Shown here: positions 9,377 to 16,963 of the stretch, one piece after another | How the letters are laid out: every line of letters starts with the position of its first letter | Position numbering within the stretch: the stretch's first letter is position 1 | Assembly: GCA_903926385.1 (NCBI GenBank) | Contig: CAIYIS010000081.1 | Coordinates: 62,001 to 126,000, forward strand | DNA: 64,000 bases | Reading direction: 5' to 3' | Source of the DNA: an uncultured Bacteroidota bacterium | GTDB taxonomy: Bacteria; Bacteroidota; Bacteroidia; 2-12-FULL-35-15 | Program-made: the position numbers and the translations under genes | The notes under the pieces: generated by a model | What the model was told of the DNA's origin: nothing | Seen by the model: only the letters and a program-made list of their open reading frames with translations | Database searches by the model: none

Positions 9377-9715
9377 ATGGACTCGACACGACAATTAAAA
9401 GTATCACGATTAATACAAAAAGAACTGGGCGACATCTTTCAGAGAGAAACCCGAACACTATTTGGCAATGCGCTCATCACCGTTACTCAAGTGCGCGTTA
9501 GCCCAGACCTTAGCGTGGCAAAAGTTTATGTTAGTTTGTTCAATGTGCCCGACACTAAAATTCTTTTAAAATCTATTCAGGAACATACCAAAGAAGTGCG
9601 TATGAAACTTTCGGACCGAATTCGCAAGCAGGTGCGCATTATTCCAAACCTTGTTTTCTTTCTTGACGATTCTCTCGATTATGCCATGCGAATTGATGAA
9701 CTACTTAAAAAATAA
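9377..9715 (+). CDS. rbfA: Ribosome-binding factor A
   Basis: RbfA is a 30S maturation and cold-adaptation factor with a single KH-like domain. The 112-residue product shows the typical N-terminal helix RQLKVSRLIQKELGDIFQRE and the conserved VRVSPDLSVAKVYVS strand pair, ending with PNLVFFLDDSLDYAMRIDEL. It is followed by a LolC/E-like permease gene on the same strand, an arrangement often seen in this phylum. Confidence 0.95.
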   Translation: MDSTRQLKVSRLIQKELGDIFQRETRTLFGNALITVTQVRVSPDLSVAKVYVSLFNVPDTKILLKSIQEHTKEVRMKLSDRIRKQVRIIPNLVFFLDDSLDYAMRIDELLKK

Positions 9716-9730
9716 CCAAACAATTTATTC

Positions 9731-9767
9731 CAGTTTTGCAGTGCGCAATATAACTGTTGCAAAACTG
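9731..9767. repeat. 10-bp perfect inverted repeat between rbfA and permease
   Basis: CAGTTTTGCA and TGCAAAACTG form a perfect 10-bp inverted repeat with a 17-nt centre. No T-run follows, so it is not a typical terminator. It could be an operator or an mRNA processing hairpin. Confidence 0.5.
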
Positions 9768-9795
9768 CCCAACAAATAACTCATAAGTTGACAAA

Positions 9796-11007
9796 TTGAA
9801 CTTACCTTTTTTCATAGCCAAGCGATATTTGATTTCAAAAAAATCGCATAACGCCATCAATATTATTTCCGGTGTTTCGGTGGTTGGTGTATGCATCGGA
9901 ACTATGGCTTTGGTTATTATTCTGAGTGCGTTTAACGGCCTCACCGCTTTGGTTAAATCGTTGTATAGTTCTTTCGACCCCGAAATTTCAATAACACAAG
10001 TTCAGGGCCGAACCTTCGACCCTACTACTTCCGCTTTTCAGCAATTGCAGAAAAACCAAAACATCGCTTATTATAATGAGGTGATGGAAGGCAATGCATT
10101 ATTCAAGTTCGAAGAGAAACAATGTATCGCTACTATTAAAGGAGTAAGTAAATCCTTCCGTAAAATGAGTAGTTTCGACACGCTTATTATTAAAGGTCGA
10201 TTTAACATCGAACAGAACAATATGGTTATAGGTAAAGGCATAGCCAACATTCTGCAAACAGGCCCTGCTGAGCAATTCAGGCCCATTTCGGTATACGCTC
10301 CAAAGCGAGGAAACATCAGCTCGGTTAATCCTGAAGACGAAATGAACGAGATGAAAGCTTTTACCTCCGGCATATTTAATATCAATGATGATTTTAATTA
10401 CAAATACATCATCATGAATATTGACAAAGCCCGCCAACTACTCGATTATTCCAACGAAGTAACTTCCATCGAACTTAAACTAAAACCTCAGGCCGATTTG
10501 GAACAAGTGCAGGCCCAACTTTCGGCCACACTTGGCAGCAACTATGCTGTTAAGAACCGCGAACAGCAAAACGAAATGCTATTCAAAACAATGAAATCGG
10601 AAAAATTATGGGTATTTATCATTCTTATCTTTATCCTCATTATTGCCACCTTTAATGTTATCGGTTCGCTTACGATGCTTATCATCGAAAAGAAAAAAGA
10701 CATTGTTGTTCTCAATAATTTGGGAGCCGATATCAAATTAATTCGCAGCATATTCCTGCTCGAAGGCATATTAATAACCATCATTGGGGCGGTGTTGGGG
10801 CTGTTGCTGGGGTTGTTTATTTGCTGGTTACAAATAAAATTCAAACTGGTTACACTGGCCGAAGGATGGCTTGTGGATGCCTATCCCATAAAAATAGAAG
10901 GGCTCGATATTTTGCTTATTATTTGTATTGTTTTACTTATTGGCTTTTTGGCGGCATGGTATCCGGTCCGACTGTTTACCAAAAAACACCTCATCCAAAC
11001 CATGTAA
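9796..11007 (+). CDS. LolC/LolE-family lipoprotein-releasing permease
   Basis: The 403-residue protein has the FtsX/MacB/LolC architecture: one N-terminal helix (about 23-47), a periplasmic domain (about 48-270) and three C-terminal helices. The start NLPFFIAKRYLISKKSHNAIN is characteristic of LolC/E proteins in Bacteroidota. It begins with TTG at 9796; no nearby ATG gives this N-terminus. Family members release lipoproteins from the inner membrane with the ATPase LolD, which is not in this window. Confidence 0.85.
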   Translation: MNLPFFIAKRYLISKKSHNAINIISGVSVVGVCIGTMALVIILSAFNGLTALVKSLYSSFDPEISITQVQGRTFDPTTSAFQQLQKNQNIAYYNEVMEGNALFKFEEKQCIATIKGVSKSFRKMSSFDTLIIKGRFNIEQNNMVIGKGIANILQTGPAEQFRPISVYAPKRGNISSVNPEDEMNEMKAFTSGIFNINDDFNYKYIIMNIDKARQLLDYSNEVTSIELKLKPQADLEQVQAQLSATLGSNYAVKNREQQNEMLFKTMKSEKLWVFIILIFILIIATFNVIGSLTMLIIEKKKDIVVLNNLGADIKLIRSIFLLEGILITIIGAVLGLLLGLFICWLQIKFKLVTLAEGWLVDAYPIKIEGLDILLIICIVLLIGFLAAWYPVRLFTKKHLIQTM

Positions 11008-11021
11008 AAGCCGAGGCTAAA

Positions 11022-11708
11022 TCACCGAACATTTTCCACCGTATTCAGGTTCTTCTTCACTCCGCTCAGCATCACCGATAGGCTAATAATAATAAACACA
11101 TGCGCTATATCCTGATGAGTAAAATACTCGTTAATGGCCAGTTTAAATCCGTTTATCAATGCGGTTATAAATAGTATAACAATACCCCATGCTATCAGCG
11201 CATCGCCATTGGAACGTTTCGGATAATTAAAATGCTGAATCATTATCGGAATAAGCCCTACTGCAGTATTTACAATTACCACCAAAAAATTATGGAACAC
11301 AAACACCGCTACCACCGACAATAGCAGCTGAACCACATAAGCCCATTGCCACATTTTTTTATGTTTCGATTCGGCAAGCACCCGAGCCAAAGCAGCCCGC
11401 TGAGCACAATAAACCGACACCACATTGCATACCTGCATGGTTAACCAAAACGCCTGTCCTCCCCCCGAAAACCTATCCGTAAAAAAACCATGATTACACC
11501 CTCCTGTAAGCGATGCCATGCTTAAAAACAAATAAAATAATTTCCAGTTTTGCTTATAAATACTGAAGGAAGTAGGAAATTTATGCAGTTGCAAAAAATA
11601 AATAAAACACAGAATACATATTATAAAGTCGGTGGTGGCCGTTACCGGCTGATGAAACGCAAACCTGCCAATGGTTATCGTAGTATCAATTTTGGAATAA
11701 TCAATCAT
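11022..11708 (-). CDS. Polytopic membrane protein of unknown function
   Basis: The protein has 228 residues from the ATG at 11708; a longer start at 11744 is less likely. About seven hydrophobic segments are visible, for example TDFIICILCFIYFLQL, WAYVVQLLLSVVAVFVF and ALIAWGIVILFITALI. A SLTGGCNHGFF motif lies near residue 70. The layout resembles small 7-TM proteins such as the DUF6962-type family, but I cannot assign it firmly. It is convergent with the LolC/E-like gene. Confidence 0.6.
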   Translation of the reverse strand: MIDYSKIDTTITIGRFAFHQPVTATTDFIICILCFIYFLQLHKFPTSFSIYKQNWKLFYLFLSMASLTGGCNHGFFTDRFSGGGQAFWLTMQVCNVVSVYCAQRAALARVLAESKHKKMWQWAYVVQLLLSVVAVFVFHNFLVVIVNTAVGLIPIMIQHFNYPKRSNGDALIAWGIVILFITALINGFKLAINEYFTHQDIAHVFIIISLSVMLSGVKKNLNTVENVR

Positions 11709-11851
11709 GGCGCAAAAGTAATAAAATGTGAATTGGAAATGCAATCTTGCTTACTACCAAAAAAACGTAAACCAACCAACCAAATAAATGAATAGTTAAA
11801 AACTCGGGCAATGGTTTTTGACAAAAAAAGTAGTTAAACAGCAAAAAATGC

Positions 11852-12103
11852 AAATGGTTTATTGCAAAACCTAAATGGTTTCAGTTGCGGACCAAATGGT
11901 TTTTAGTAAAACCTAAATGGTTTTGATGCGTTCCTAAATAGTTTCGGTTGCAAACCAAATAGGATTTCGAAAAAACTAAATGGTTTCTGATAGAAACCAA
12001 ATGGTTTCGGTTGAGGACCAAATAGGATTTTGTAAAACCTAAATGGTTTTGATGCGTTCCTAAATAGTTTTGGTTGCAAACCAAATAGGATTTCGAAAAA
12101 ACC
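11852..12103. repeat. Tandem array A: 12 units of exactly 21 bp
   Basis: Units begin AAATGG or AAATAG at 11852, 11873, 11894, 11915, 11936, 11957, 11978, 11999, 12020, 12041, 12062 and 12083, all exactly 21 bp apart. Many units contain GGTTT and AAACC as an inverted pair, for example GGTTTC/GAAACC in unit 7 and GGTTTT/AAAACC in unit 3. Units from 11873 on are duplicated at 11999 on, forming a 126-bp (six-unit) higher-order repeat; units 11915 and 12041 are identical. The minus strand stays open and would encode heptapeptide repeats such as NHLVxxx, which I regard as a consequence of the period. Confidence 0.95.
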
Positions 12104-12264
12104 ATTTACCGCTAAGCCGAATGCAAATAGAATTGTTGTTAAATTACAGGAAGTTACATAAATTATTAATTAAAATATCAAAAATATGCCAAAAAAAGGC
12201 AATTCATATAAGTCCAAATCTTGCTTTAGCAGATATTGTATACGAAGCACTAACCAGGCATAAA

Positions 12265-12294
12265 AAAACTCCAAACATTTCTGTTTGGAGTTTT
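12265..12294 (-). terminator. Intrinsic terminator of the rhodanese gene
   Basis: AAAACTCCAAAC and GTTTGGAGTTTT form a perfect 12-bp stem with a 6-nt loop. On the minus strand a T-run follows. It lies about 50 nt beyond the rhodanese stop codon. Confidence 0.85.
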
Positions 12295-12345
12295 ATAACA
12301 TTTCTCTCCCCATATCTTACAGAGAAGCGATAAATAAAAAGGCAT

Positions 12346-12744
12346 CTACTTCTTCGCCACCGGCAAACCTTTTTTTACCCAGCTCGAAAATCCTTTATCC
12401 AGATTTACCACCTTTTTAAAATTGTGTTTTTCCATAAATTCTGCACAATCTCCGCTACGTCCTCCGGCTGCACAATAAATATAGTAGGTTTTATTTTTAT
12501 CCAGTTTACCCACTTGGGCCTCGTTGTCTTTTGCCAGCCAGTCCAGCTGCACAGCCCCTTTAATAAAACCTTTGGTATTCATTTCGTCAGTGGTACGCAA
12601 GTCAATAATAACCCCATTTTTGTCGGCAGCCGATAGTTTGGCAAACTCTTCGGCAGGCACAGTGCTTACTACTTTCGAAGGAGCTGTTTGAGCAAAAACT
12701 CCTGTGGCTATACTACAGATAAGAATCAGAATAATTTTTTTCAT
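12346..12744 (-). CDS. Periplasmic rhodanese-like sulfurtransferase
   Basis: The 132-residue protein starts with a signal peptide (KKIILILICSIATGVFAQ). A single rhodanese domain follows, with IDLRTTDEMNTKGFIKGAVQ and the active-site loop YCAAGGRS, where Cys is the persulfide-carrying residue. A Met at 12780 would add 12 residues before the signal peptide and is rejected. The domain probably moves sulfur in or outside the periplasm; the partner is unknown. Confidence 0.88.
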   Translation of the reverse strand: MKKIILILICSIATGVFAQTAPSKVVSTVPAEEFAKLSAADKNGVIIDLRTTDEMNTKGFIKGAVQLDWLAKDNEAQVGKLDKNKTYYIYCAAGGRSGDCAEFMEKHNFKKVVNLDKGFSSWVKKGLPVAKK

Positions 12745-12916
12745 AATAGGTATGTTTAGATTGTGTTTATTTACGTGCAAAAGTTTTCTTTGCGGTTAAT
12801 TTTCTGCAAAACTAATTCTTTTTAATAAATTTGACGCATAAAAAACCATGAAGCCGCACAAGCGCACTCTTTAAAGCAAGTATACGAGGCACAACAAAAA
12901 TAAAACAAAACGTAAA

Positions 12917-13843
12917 TTGACAGGCATAGTAATAAAATCTACCGGCAGCTGGTATTCGGTGTTTTCTGAAAACAAAACCGTAACCGAATGCCGTATCAAA
13001 GGGCTTTTTCGTACCAAAGGAATTCGCACCACCAATCCCATTGCCGTGGGCGACAGGGTAGATTTCGAAATGGAAGATGACGGAAAAGGAGTGATACATG
13101 CCATAGCCGAACGCACTAATTACATCATTCGCAAATCCATTAACCTTTCCAAACAATCGCATATCCTTGCCGCCAATGTCGACCAGGCATTGCTCATCGT
13201 AACCCTTGCCATGCCTCGCACTTCAGCCGGTTTCATCGACCGTTTTTTGCTTACAGCAGAGGCCTATCATATTCCGGTAAGCATTGTTTTTAATAAAATG
13301 GATTTGTTTACTGACGAAAAAGCAAAACACGAAATAGCCGAATTCATTAGCATTTACCGAAACATTGGCTACACCTGCTACGAAACTTCGGCCATCGAAA
13401 ACAATAATACCGAAGTGCTCCGCACATTAATAAAAGATAAAATAACACTTATTTCCGGGCATTCCGGAGTTGGCAAATCCACATTAATTAATGTACTCGA
13501 CCAATCGTTAAATCTCAAAACAGGAGAATTATCAGAAGCTCATTTTAAAGGAAAACACACCACCACCTTTGCCGAAATGCATCTGCTCTCCTTCGGAGGA
13601 TTTATAATCGACACACCCGGAATAAAAGAACTCGGGCTGGTGGATATGGAAAAAGAAGAGATATCCGGCTATTTTCCCGAAATGCGAGCCATCCGAAACC
13701 AATGCAAGTTCAACAATTGTCTTCACCTCAACGAACCCAAATGTGCAGTAATAGCCGCTGTGGAACAAGGCCAAATAGCCGCATCCCGTTACAACAGCTA
13801 TTTGGGAATAATGAATGGAGAAGAATTAGAAACGGAATATTAA
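12917..13843 (+). CDS. rsgA: Ribosome small-subunit GTPase RsgA
   Basis: RsgA is a circularly permuted GTPase that checks late 30S assembly. The 308-residue product has an N-terminal OB fold (about 1-70), the G4 motif NKMD near 128, then G1 GHSGVGKST near 180 and G3 DTPGIKELG near 233, the permuted order. The C-terminal zinc motif is CKFNNCLHLNEPKC. It begins with TTG at 12917, which gives the family's usual start (TGIVIKSTGSWYSV). It leads into dtd 41 nt downstream. Confidence 0.95.
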   Translation: MTGIVIKSTGSWYSVFSENKTVTECRIKGLFRTKGIRTTNPIAVGDRVDFEMEDDGKGVIHAIAERTNYIIRKSINLSKQSHILAANVDQALLIVTLAMPRTSAGFIDRFLLTAEAYHIPVSIVFNKMDLFTDEKAKHEIAEFISIYRNIGYTCYETSAIENNNTEVLRTLIKDKITLISGHSGVGKSTLINVLDQSLNLKTGELSEAHFKGKHTTTFAEMHLLSFGGFIIDTPGIKELGLVDMEKEEISGYFPEMRAIRNQCKFNNCLHLNEPKCAVIAAVEQGQIAASRYNSYLGIMNGEELETEY

Positions 13844-13847
13844 CAAG

Positions 13848-13882
13848 ATTTGAAATCTGGAATTTGAAATCTGGAATTTAAT
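13848..13882. repeat. Heptad direct repeat between rsgA and dtd
   Basis: The spacer consists of alternating heptamers ATTTGAA, ATCTGGA, ATTTGAA, ATCTGGA, ATTTAAT. It fills almost the whole gap between the rsgA stop codon and the dtd ATG. Confidence 0.8.
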
Positions 13883-13884
13883 AA

Positions 13885-14337
13885 ATGAAAGCAGTCATAC
13901 AGCGCGTTTCTCAGGCATCCGTAACCATTGATGGAAATATAAAAAGTTCCATCGGTTTAGGATTATTAATTTTACTGGGCATAGAAGAAGCCGATACTAC
14001 AGAGGATATAACCTGGTTAAGTTCAAAAATAATTAATCTCAGAATATTTGCCGACCAAAACGGAGTGATGAATGTATCGGTAAAAGATACAGGAGGAGAT
14101 ATCATACTCGTATCTCAGTTTACCCTTCATGCATCCACCAAAAAAGGCAATCGCCCATCGTACATCAAAGCAGCTCGCCCCGAAACCGCCATTCCTCTTT
14201 ACGAAAAAATGATTGAACAATTAACCCTCGATTTAGGAAAACCCATCAAAACCGGCACTTTTGGCGCTGATATGAAAGTAAGCTTGCTCAACGATGGGCC
14301 GGTAACGATTATTATAGATAGTAAAAGCCCCTCCTAA
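13885..14337 (+). CDS. dtd: D-aminoacyl-tRNA deacylase
   Basis: DTD removes D-amino acids (and glycine from tRNA-Ala) mischarged on tRNA. The 150-residue product begins MKAVIQRVSQASVTIDG and carries both family motifs: SQFTLHA near 79 and LNDGPVTIIID near 137, the cross-subunit GlyPro motif. The last codons (Ser-Pro-Ser-stop) lie inside a repeat element that starts at about 14324, so this element supplies the end of the gene. Confidence 0.95.
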   Translation: MKAVIQRVSQASVTIDGNIKSSIGLGLLILLGIEEADTTEDITWLSSKIINLRIFADQNGVMNVSVKDTGGDIILVSQFTLHASTKKGNRPSYIKAARPETAIPLYEKMIEQLTLDLGKPIKTGTFGADMKVSLLNDGPVTIIIDSKSPS

Positions 14338-14355
14338 CCTCCCCGAAGGGGAGGA
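14324..14355. repeat. GC-rich palindromic repeat, copy 1
   Basis: The stem CCTCCCC/GGGGAGG with loop GAA (14338-14354) is preceded by AAGCCCCTCCTAA. The same layout recurs inverted at 14437-14474. It looks like a REP-type element and contains the dtd stop codon. Confidence 0.7.
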
Positions 14356-14436
14356 AATGCAGCACTTAATAAAATCTGCCAAGAAATTATTGATACAATA
14401 AAGCAGGAAAAATTACCCTGAAATTTTTAATACAAT

Positions 14437-14474
14437 GGCTTCCTCTCCCTTTCGGGGAGAGATAGAGAGGGGCC
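14437..14474. repeat. GC-rich palindromic repeat, copy 2 (inverted)
   Basis: On the minus strand GCCCCTCTCTATC precedes a CTCTCCCC..GGGAGAG hairpin, the same design as copy 1. It abuts the stop codon of the permease gene at 14476. The pair lies between two convergent genes and may act as a bidirectional terminator. Confidence 0.7.
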
Positions 14475-14475
14475 T

Positions 14476-15717
14476 CTACTCAAATCTCAATGCATCTATC
14501 GGGTCGAGGTTAGCGGCTTTAGCAGCAGGATAAATACCCGATATCAATCCAACAAACATACATAATACAATGCCGCTGAAAATCCACAACCAGGGCACAA
14601 TAAACCCTACACCCAGCTGAAACGAAATGAGATTACCAATTATTATTCCGAACACAATACCGAGTAATCCCCCCAACTGACAAATAACAATCGCTTCCAC
14701 CAAAAACTGACTTCTGATAACTTTCTTGGTAGCACCTATAGCTTTTCGTATTCCTATTTCTCGCGTTCGCTCTGTTACCGACACCAGCATAATGTTCATC
14801 AAACCAATGGCAGCGCCCAGCAAAGTAATAATACCAATAAGTGTAGCACCGGCTGTTACTTTCTGAATGTTTTCGATTAATAAATTAGCCAAATTGTCGC
14901 TCTTGGCTACTTCAAAATTATTTTCTTCGCTCAACTGAAGATGTCGAATAATGCGAAACACTCCTGTAGCTTCGTTTACTGCCAAATCCATCAATTGCTG
15001 ATTCGTAAGCAACACACTAATAGTATAGGTCATATCCGGTCGCCCGAAATACTGCCTCACATTATTTAAAGGTAAAATACCGAGCTTATCTCCCCCAAAA
15101 CCCGAGCTATTTCCTTTCGATTTCAGCACCCCCACCACTTTGTATTTACCACTTCCAATGGTTATCACGTTGTCTATCGGGTCTTCGTTTTTGGTAAATA
15201 AAGCACTTATTACATCCTGCCCCAGAATAACCACATGATTGCCGTATTGAACTTCAGTAGGCGAAAAATTACGTCCCTTTTCCAAATCATACCCCAATGC
15301 CGCCAGATAATTTTCGTCACCTCCAAAAACCTGAATATTCGGATTGGTCTTTTTCGACTGATATTTCATCACACTGGCTCCGGATGCGCGGGTAGAAACA
15401 GAAGGACTTGCCGGAAACGAAAACTCTTTGGTAAATCGTATGGCTTCTTCATAGGTAATACTTCTGAAACGTTTTGCCTTTTTTCCATTCTGACCAATGT
15501 GCATGGTCATTTCCCGGTTTCGTATGGTAAAGGTATTGGCTCCCATACTTGCAAAATTGCTATTGATGGATGCTTTGATAGCATCAATGGAAGTAAGAAT
15601 ACCAACCAGAGCCATAATACCAAAAGCTATGATGACAGCAGTAAGCACAGTACGCAGTAATTGACTACGGATAGCACGTAATGATATTTTAATATTTTCT
15701 TTAAAAAATGAAGCCAT
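14476..15717 (-). CDS. MacB/FtsX-type ABC transporter permease
   Basis: The 413-residue protein has an N-terminal helix (about 15-40), a large MacB-type periplasmic domain (about 41-280) and three C-terminal helices, ending with ISGIYPAAKAANLDPIDALRFE, the standard MacB-family tail. GIRKAIGATKKVIRSQFLVEA is the conserved cytoplasmic coupling segment. The ATG at 15717 is chosen because a -7 promoter element at 15738-15745 excludes the upstream Met codons at 15777 and 15768. The ATPase partner is not adjacent. The substrate is unknown. Confidence 0.88.
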   Translation of the reverse strand: MASFFKENIKISLRAIRSQLLRTVLTAVIIAFGIMALVGILTSIDAIKASINSNFASMGANTFTIRNREMTMHIGQNGKKAKRFRSITYEEAIRFTKEFSFPASPSVSTRASGASVMKYQSKKTNPNIQVFGGDENYLAALGYDLEKGRNFSPTEVQYGNHVVILGQDVISALFTKNEDPIDNVITIGSGKYKVVGVLKSKGNSSGFGGDKLGILPLNNVRQYFGRPDMTYTISVLLTNQQLMDLAVNEATGVFRIIRHLQLSEENNFEVAKSDNLANLLIENIQKVTAGATLIGIITLLGAAIGLMNIMLVSVTERTREIGIRKAIGATKKVIRSQFLVEAIVICQLGGLLGIVFGIIIGNLISFQLGVGFIVPWLWIFSGIVLCMFVGLISGIYPAAKAANLDPIDALRFE

Positions 15718-15737
15718 CCCTTGTTTTTGTACAGGTG

Positions 15738-15745
15738 CAAAAGTA
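15738..15745 (-). promoter_or_regulatory. Predicted -7 element for MacB-like permease
   Basis: Minus strand TACTTTTG matches TAnnTTTG. It lies 20 nt upstream of the ATG at 15717 and decides that start. Confidence 0.6.
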
Positions 15746-15869
15746 GAAAACAAATCGGATATTGACATAAAAAGCAAAAACTGCCAATTGTCATATAAAC
15801 ATTTAACAAATTTTTAGTGTCTAAATGCCAACAAAAACGTACTTTTAGACCCAATAAAAAAACATCCTG

Positions 15870-16835
15870 ATGGAAAACGTATACTCATCAAAATATTTTA
15901 TTCTTTTTACCTTCTTATTCGTTGTTTTTATTTCCGGCCCTGCATTTTCGCAAGCCACAAAAGCTAAACCTGCAGCCGCAAAAACTACCACTGCAACCAA
16001 GACTACTGCTCCCGGAGGAAAAAACATTAAAGCAAGAGGAATAATAGCAGCAGATATGGACTGTATTGTTACCGTTAACGGAGCAAAAAAAACAGTAAAT
16101 GTTAAAGCCTTTACCGCAAGTGTGGTTATTCTGAACAGCGGATTAAATACCATTGACGCTGTATCGACCGACAAAACAATGCCTTCTTCTTACAAAACCA
16201 CCGTTACCGTTAAAGACACCAACAAACAAATTATTGAAATCTCCTTTTTTGACGACAGGAAATTTCTGGATTATGTAAAGCAAGGTATGTATACTATGGT
16301 GGAAACCGCCATTAAAAAGAATCCTGATTTGGCTAATAACGAAGGACAAATATTAGCTACCTCTCCGCTTCAAACAGCCATTACCTATTCTCAACCCGAA
16401 ATTGTAAAATTACTGGTAAACAAAGGAGCCAGCTTTACCAAGCCCGATCCTATTTTCCCAATGCACAAGGCCGTTCTTTTTGCTTCCGACCAAAAACCAA
16501 AAGATAAAGACGTAGCCCCCGACAGAGCCATAGTTGAGTTCTTCTTAACAAAAGGATGCAAGCTAACCGACAAAGATGACGGTGGAAATACTTTACTGCA
16601 CAGTGCATGCAGAGGAATTAAACTGGATATGGTTCATTATCTGATAAAAAACGGACTGGACATTAACGCTAAAAATGAGGCAGGCGATACCCCTTTAAAA
16701 ATTGCAGAAGACAAAGGGGCTGTATCCATCATTGAGTATTTAATTTCAAAAGGAGCAAAACAGGATAAAGTGGAAGAACCCGAGATAGAATATAAAACCG
16801 ATTCGGTTCCGGCAACAGAAAAAAAAGAGGAATAA
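15870..16835 (+). CDS. Secreted ankyrin-repeat protein
   Basis: The 321-residue protein has a signal peptide (about 1-28, ending FSQ), an Ala/Lys/Thr-rich linker (about 29-50), a beta-rich domain (about 51-125) and then ankyrin repeats. The repeats are visible as TSPLQTAITYSQPEIVKLLV near 172, GNTLLHSACRGIKLDMVHYL near 238 and GDTPLKIAEDKGAVSIIEYL near 272. The tail is acidic. Ankyrin repeats usually bind proteins; no partner can be named. It is divergent from the MacB-like permease gene. Confidence 0.85.
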   Translation: MENVYSSKYFILFTFLFVVFISGPAFSQATKAKPAAAKTTTATKTTAPGGKNIKARGIIAADMDCIVTVNGAKKTVNVKAFTASVVILNSGLNTIDAVSTDKTMPSSYKTTVTVKDTNKQIIEISFFDDRKFLDYVKQGMYTMVETAIKKNPDLANNEGQILATSPLQTAITYSQPEIVKLLVNKGASFTKPDPIFPMHKAVLFASDQKPKDKDVAPDRAIVEFFLTKGCKLTDKDDGGNTLLHSACRGIKLDMVHYLIKNGLDINAKNEAGDTPLKIAEDKGAVSIIEYLISKGAKQDKVEEPEIEYKTDSVPATEKKEE

Positions 16836-16963
16836 AATTCAACTTCAATGATGAGTATCAATGGCAAATCAGCCAATACTCGCTTCGCCCGATTTCCAAA
16901 ATCGCCCTTTCAGACTTTAAAAAAACAAATAATAAACAAATATAATAACACAATAATTTAATT

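Larger units (their letters stand above)
11709..12345. other. 637-bp intergenic region dominated by a tandem repeat
   Basis: No convincing gene lies here. It contains the 21-bp array at 11852-12103 and a terminator at 12265-12294. Short open frames across it (both strands) come from the repeat periodicity or lack family features. Confidence 0.7.

Noticed and set aside
11881-12105. Protein-coding frame with NHLV heptapeptide repeats (minus strand)
   Set aside because: It follows from the 21-bp period of array A; no promoter, signal or known family.
12070-12333. 87-codon plus-strand frame
   Set aside because: It begins in array A, runs through a terminator and has no protein-like features.
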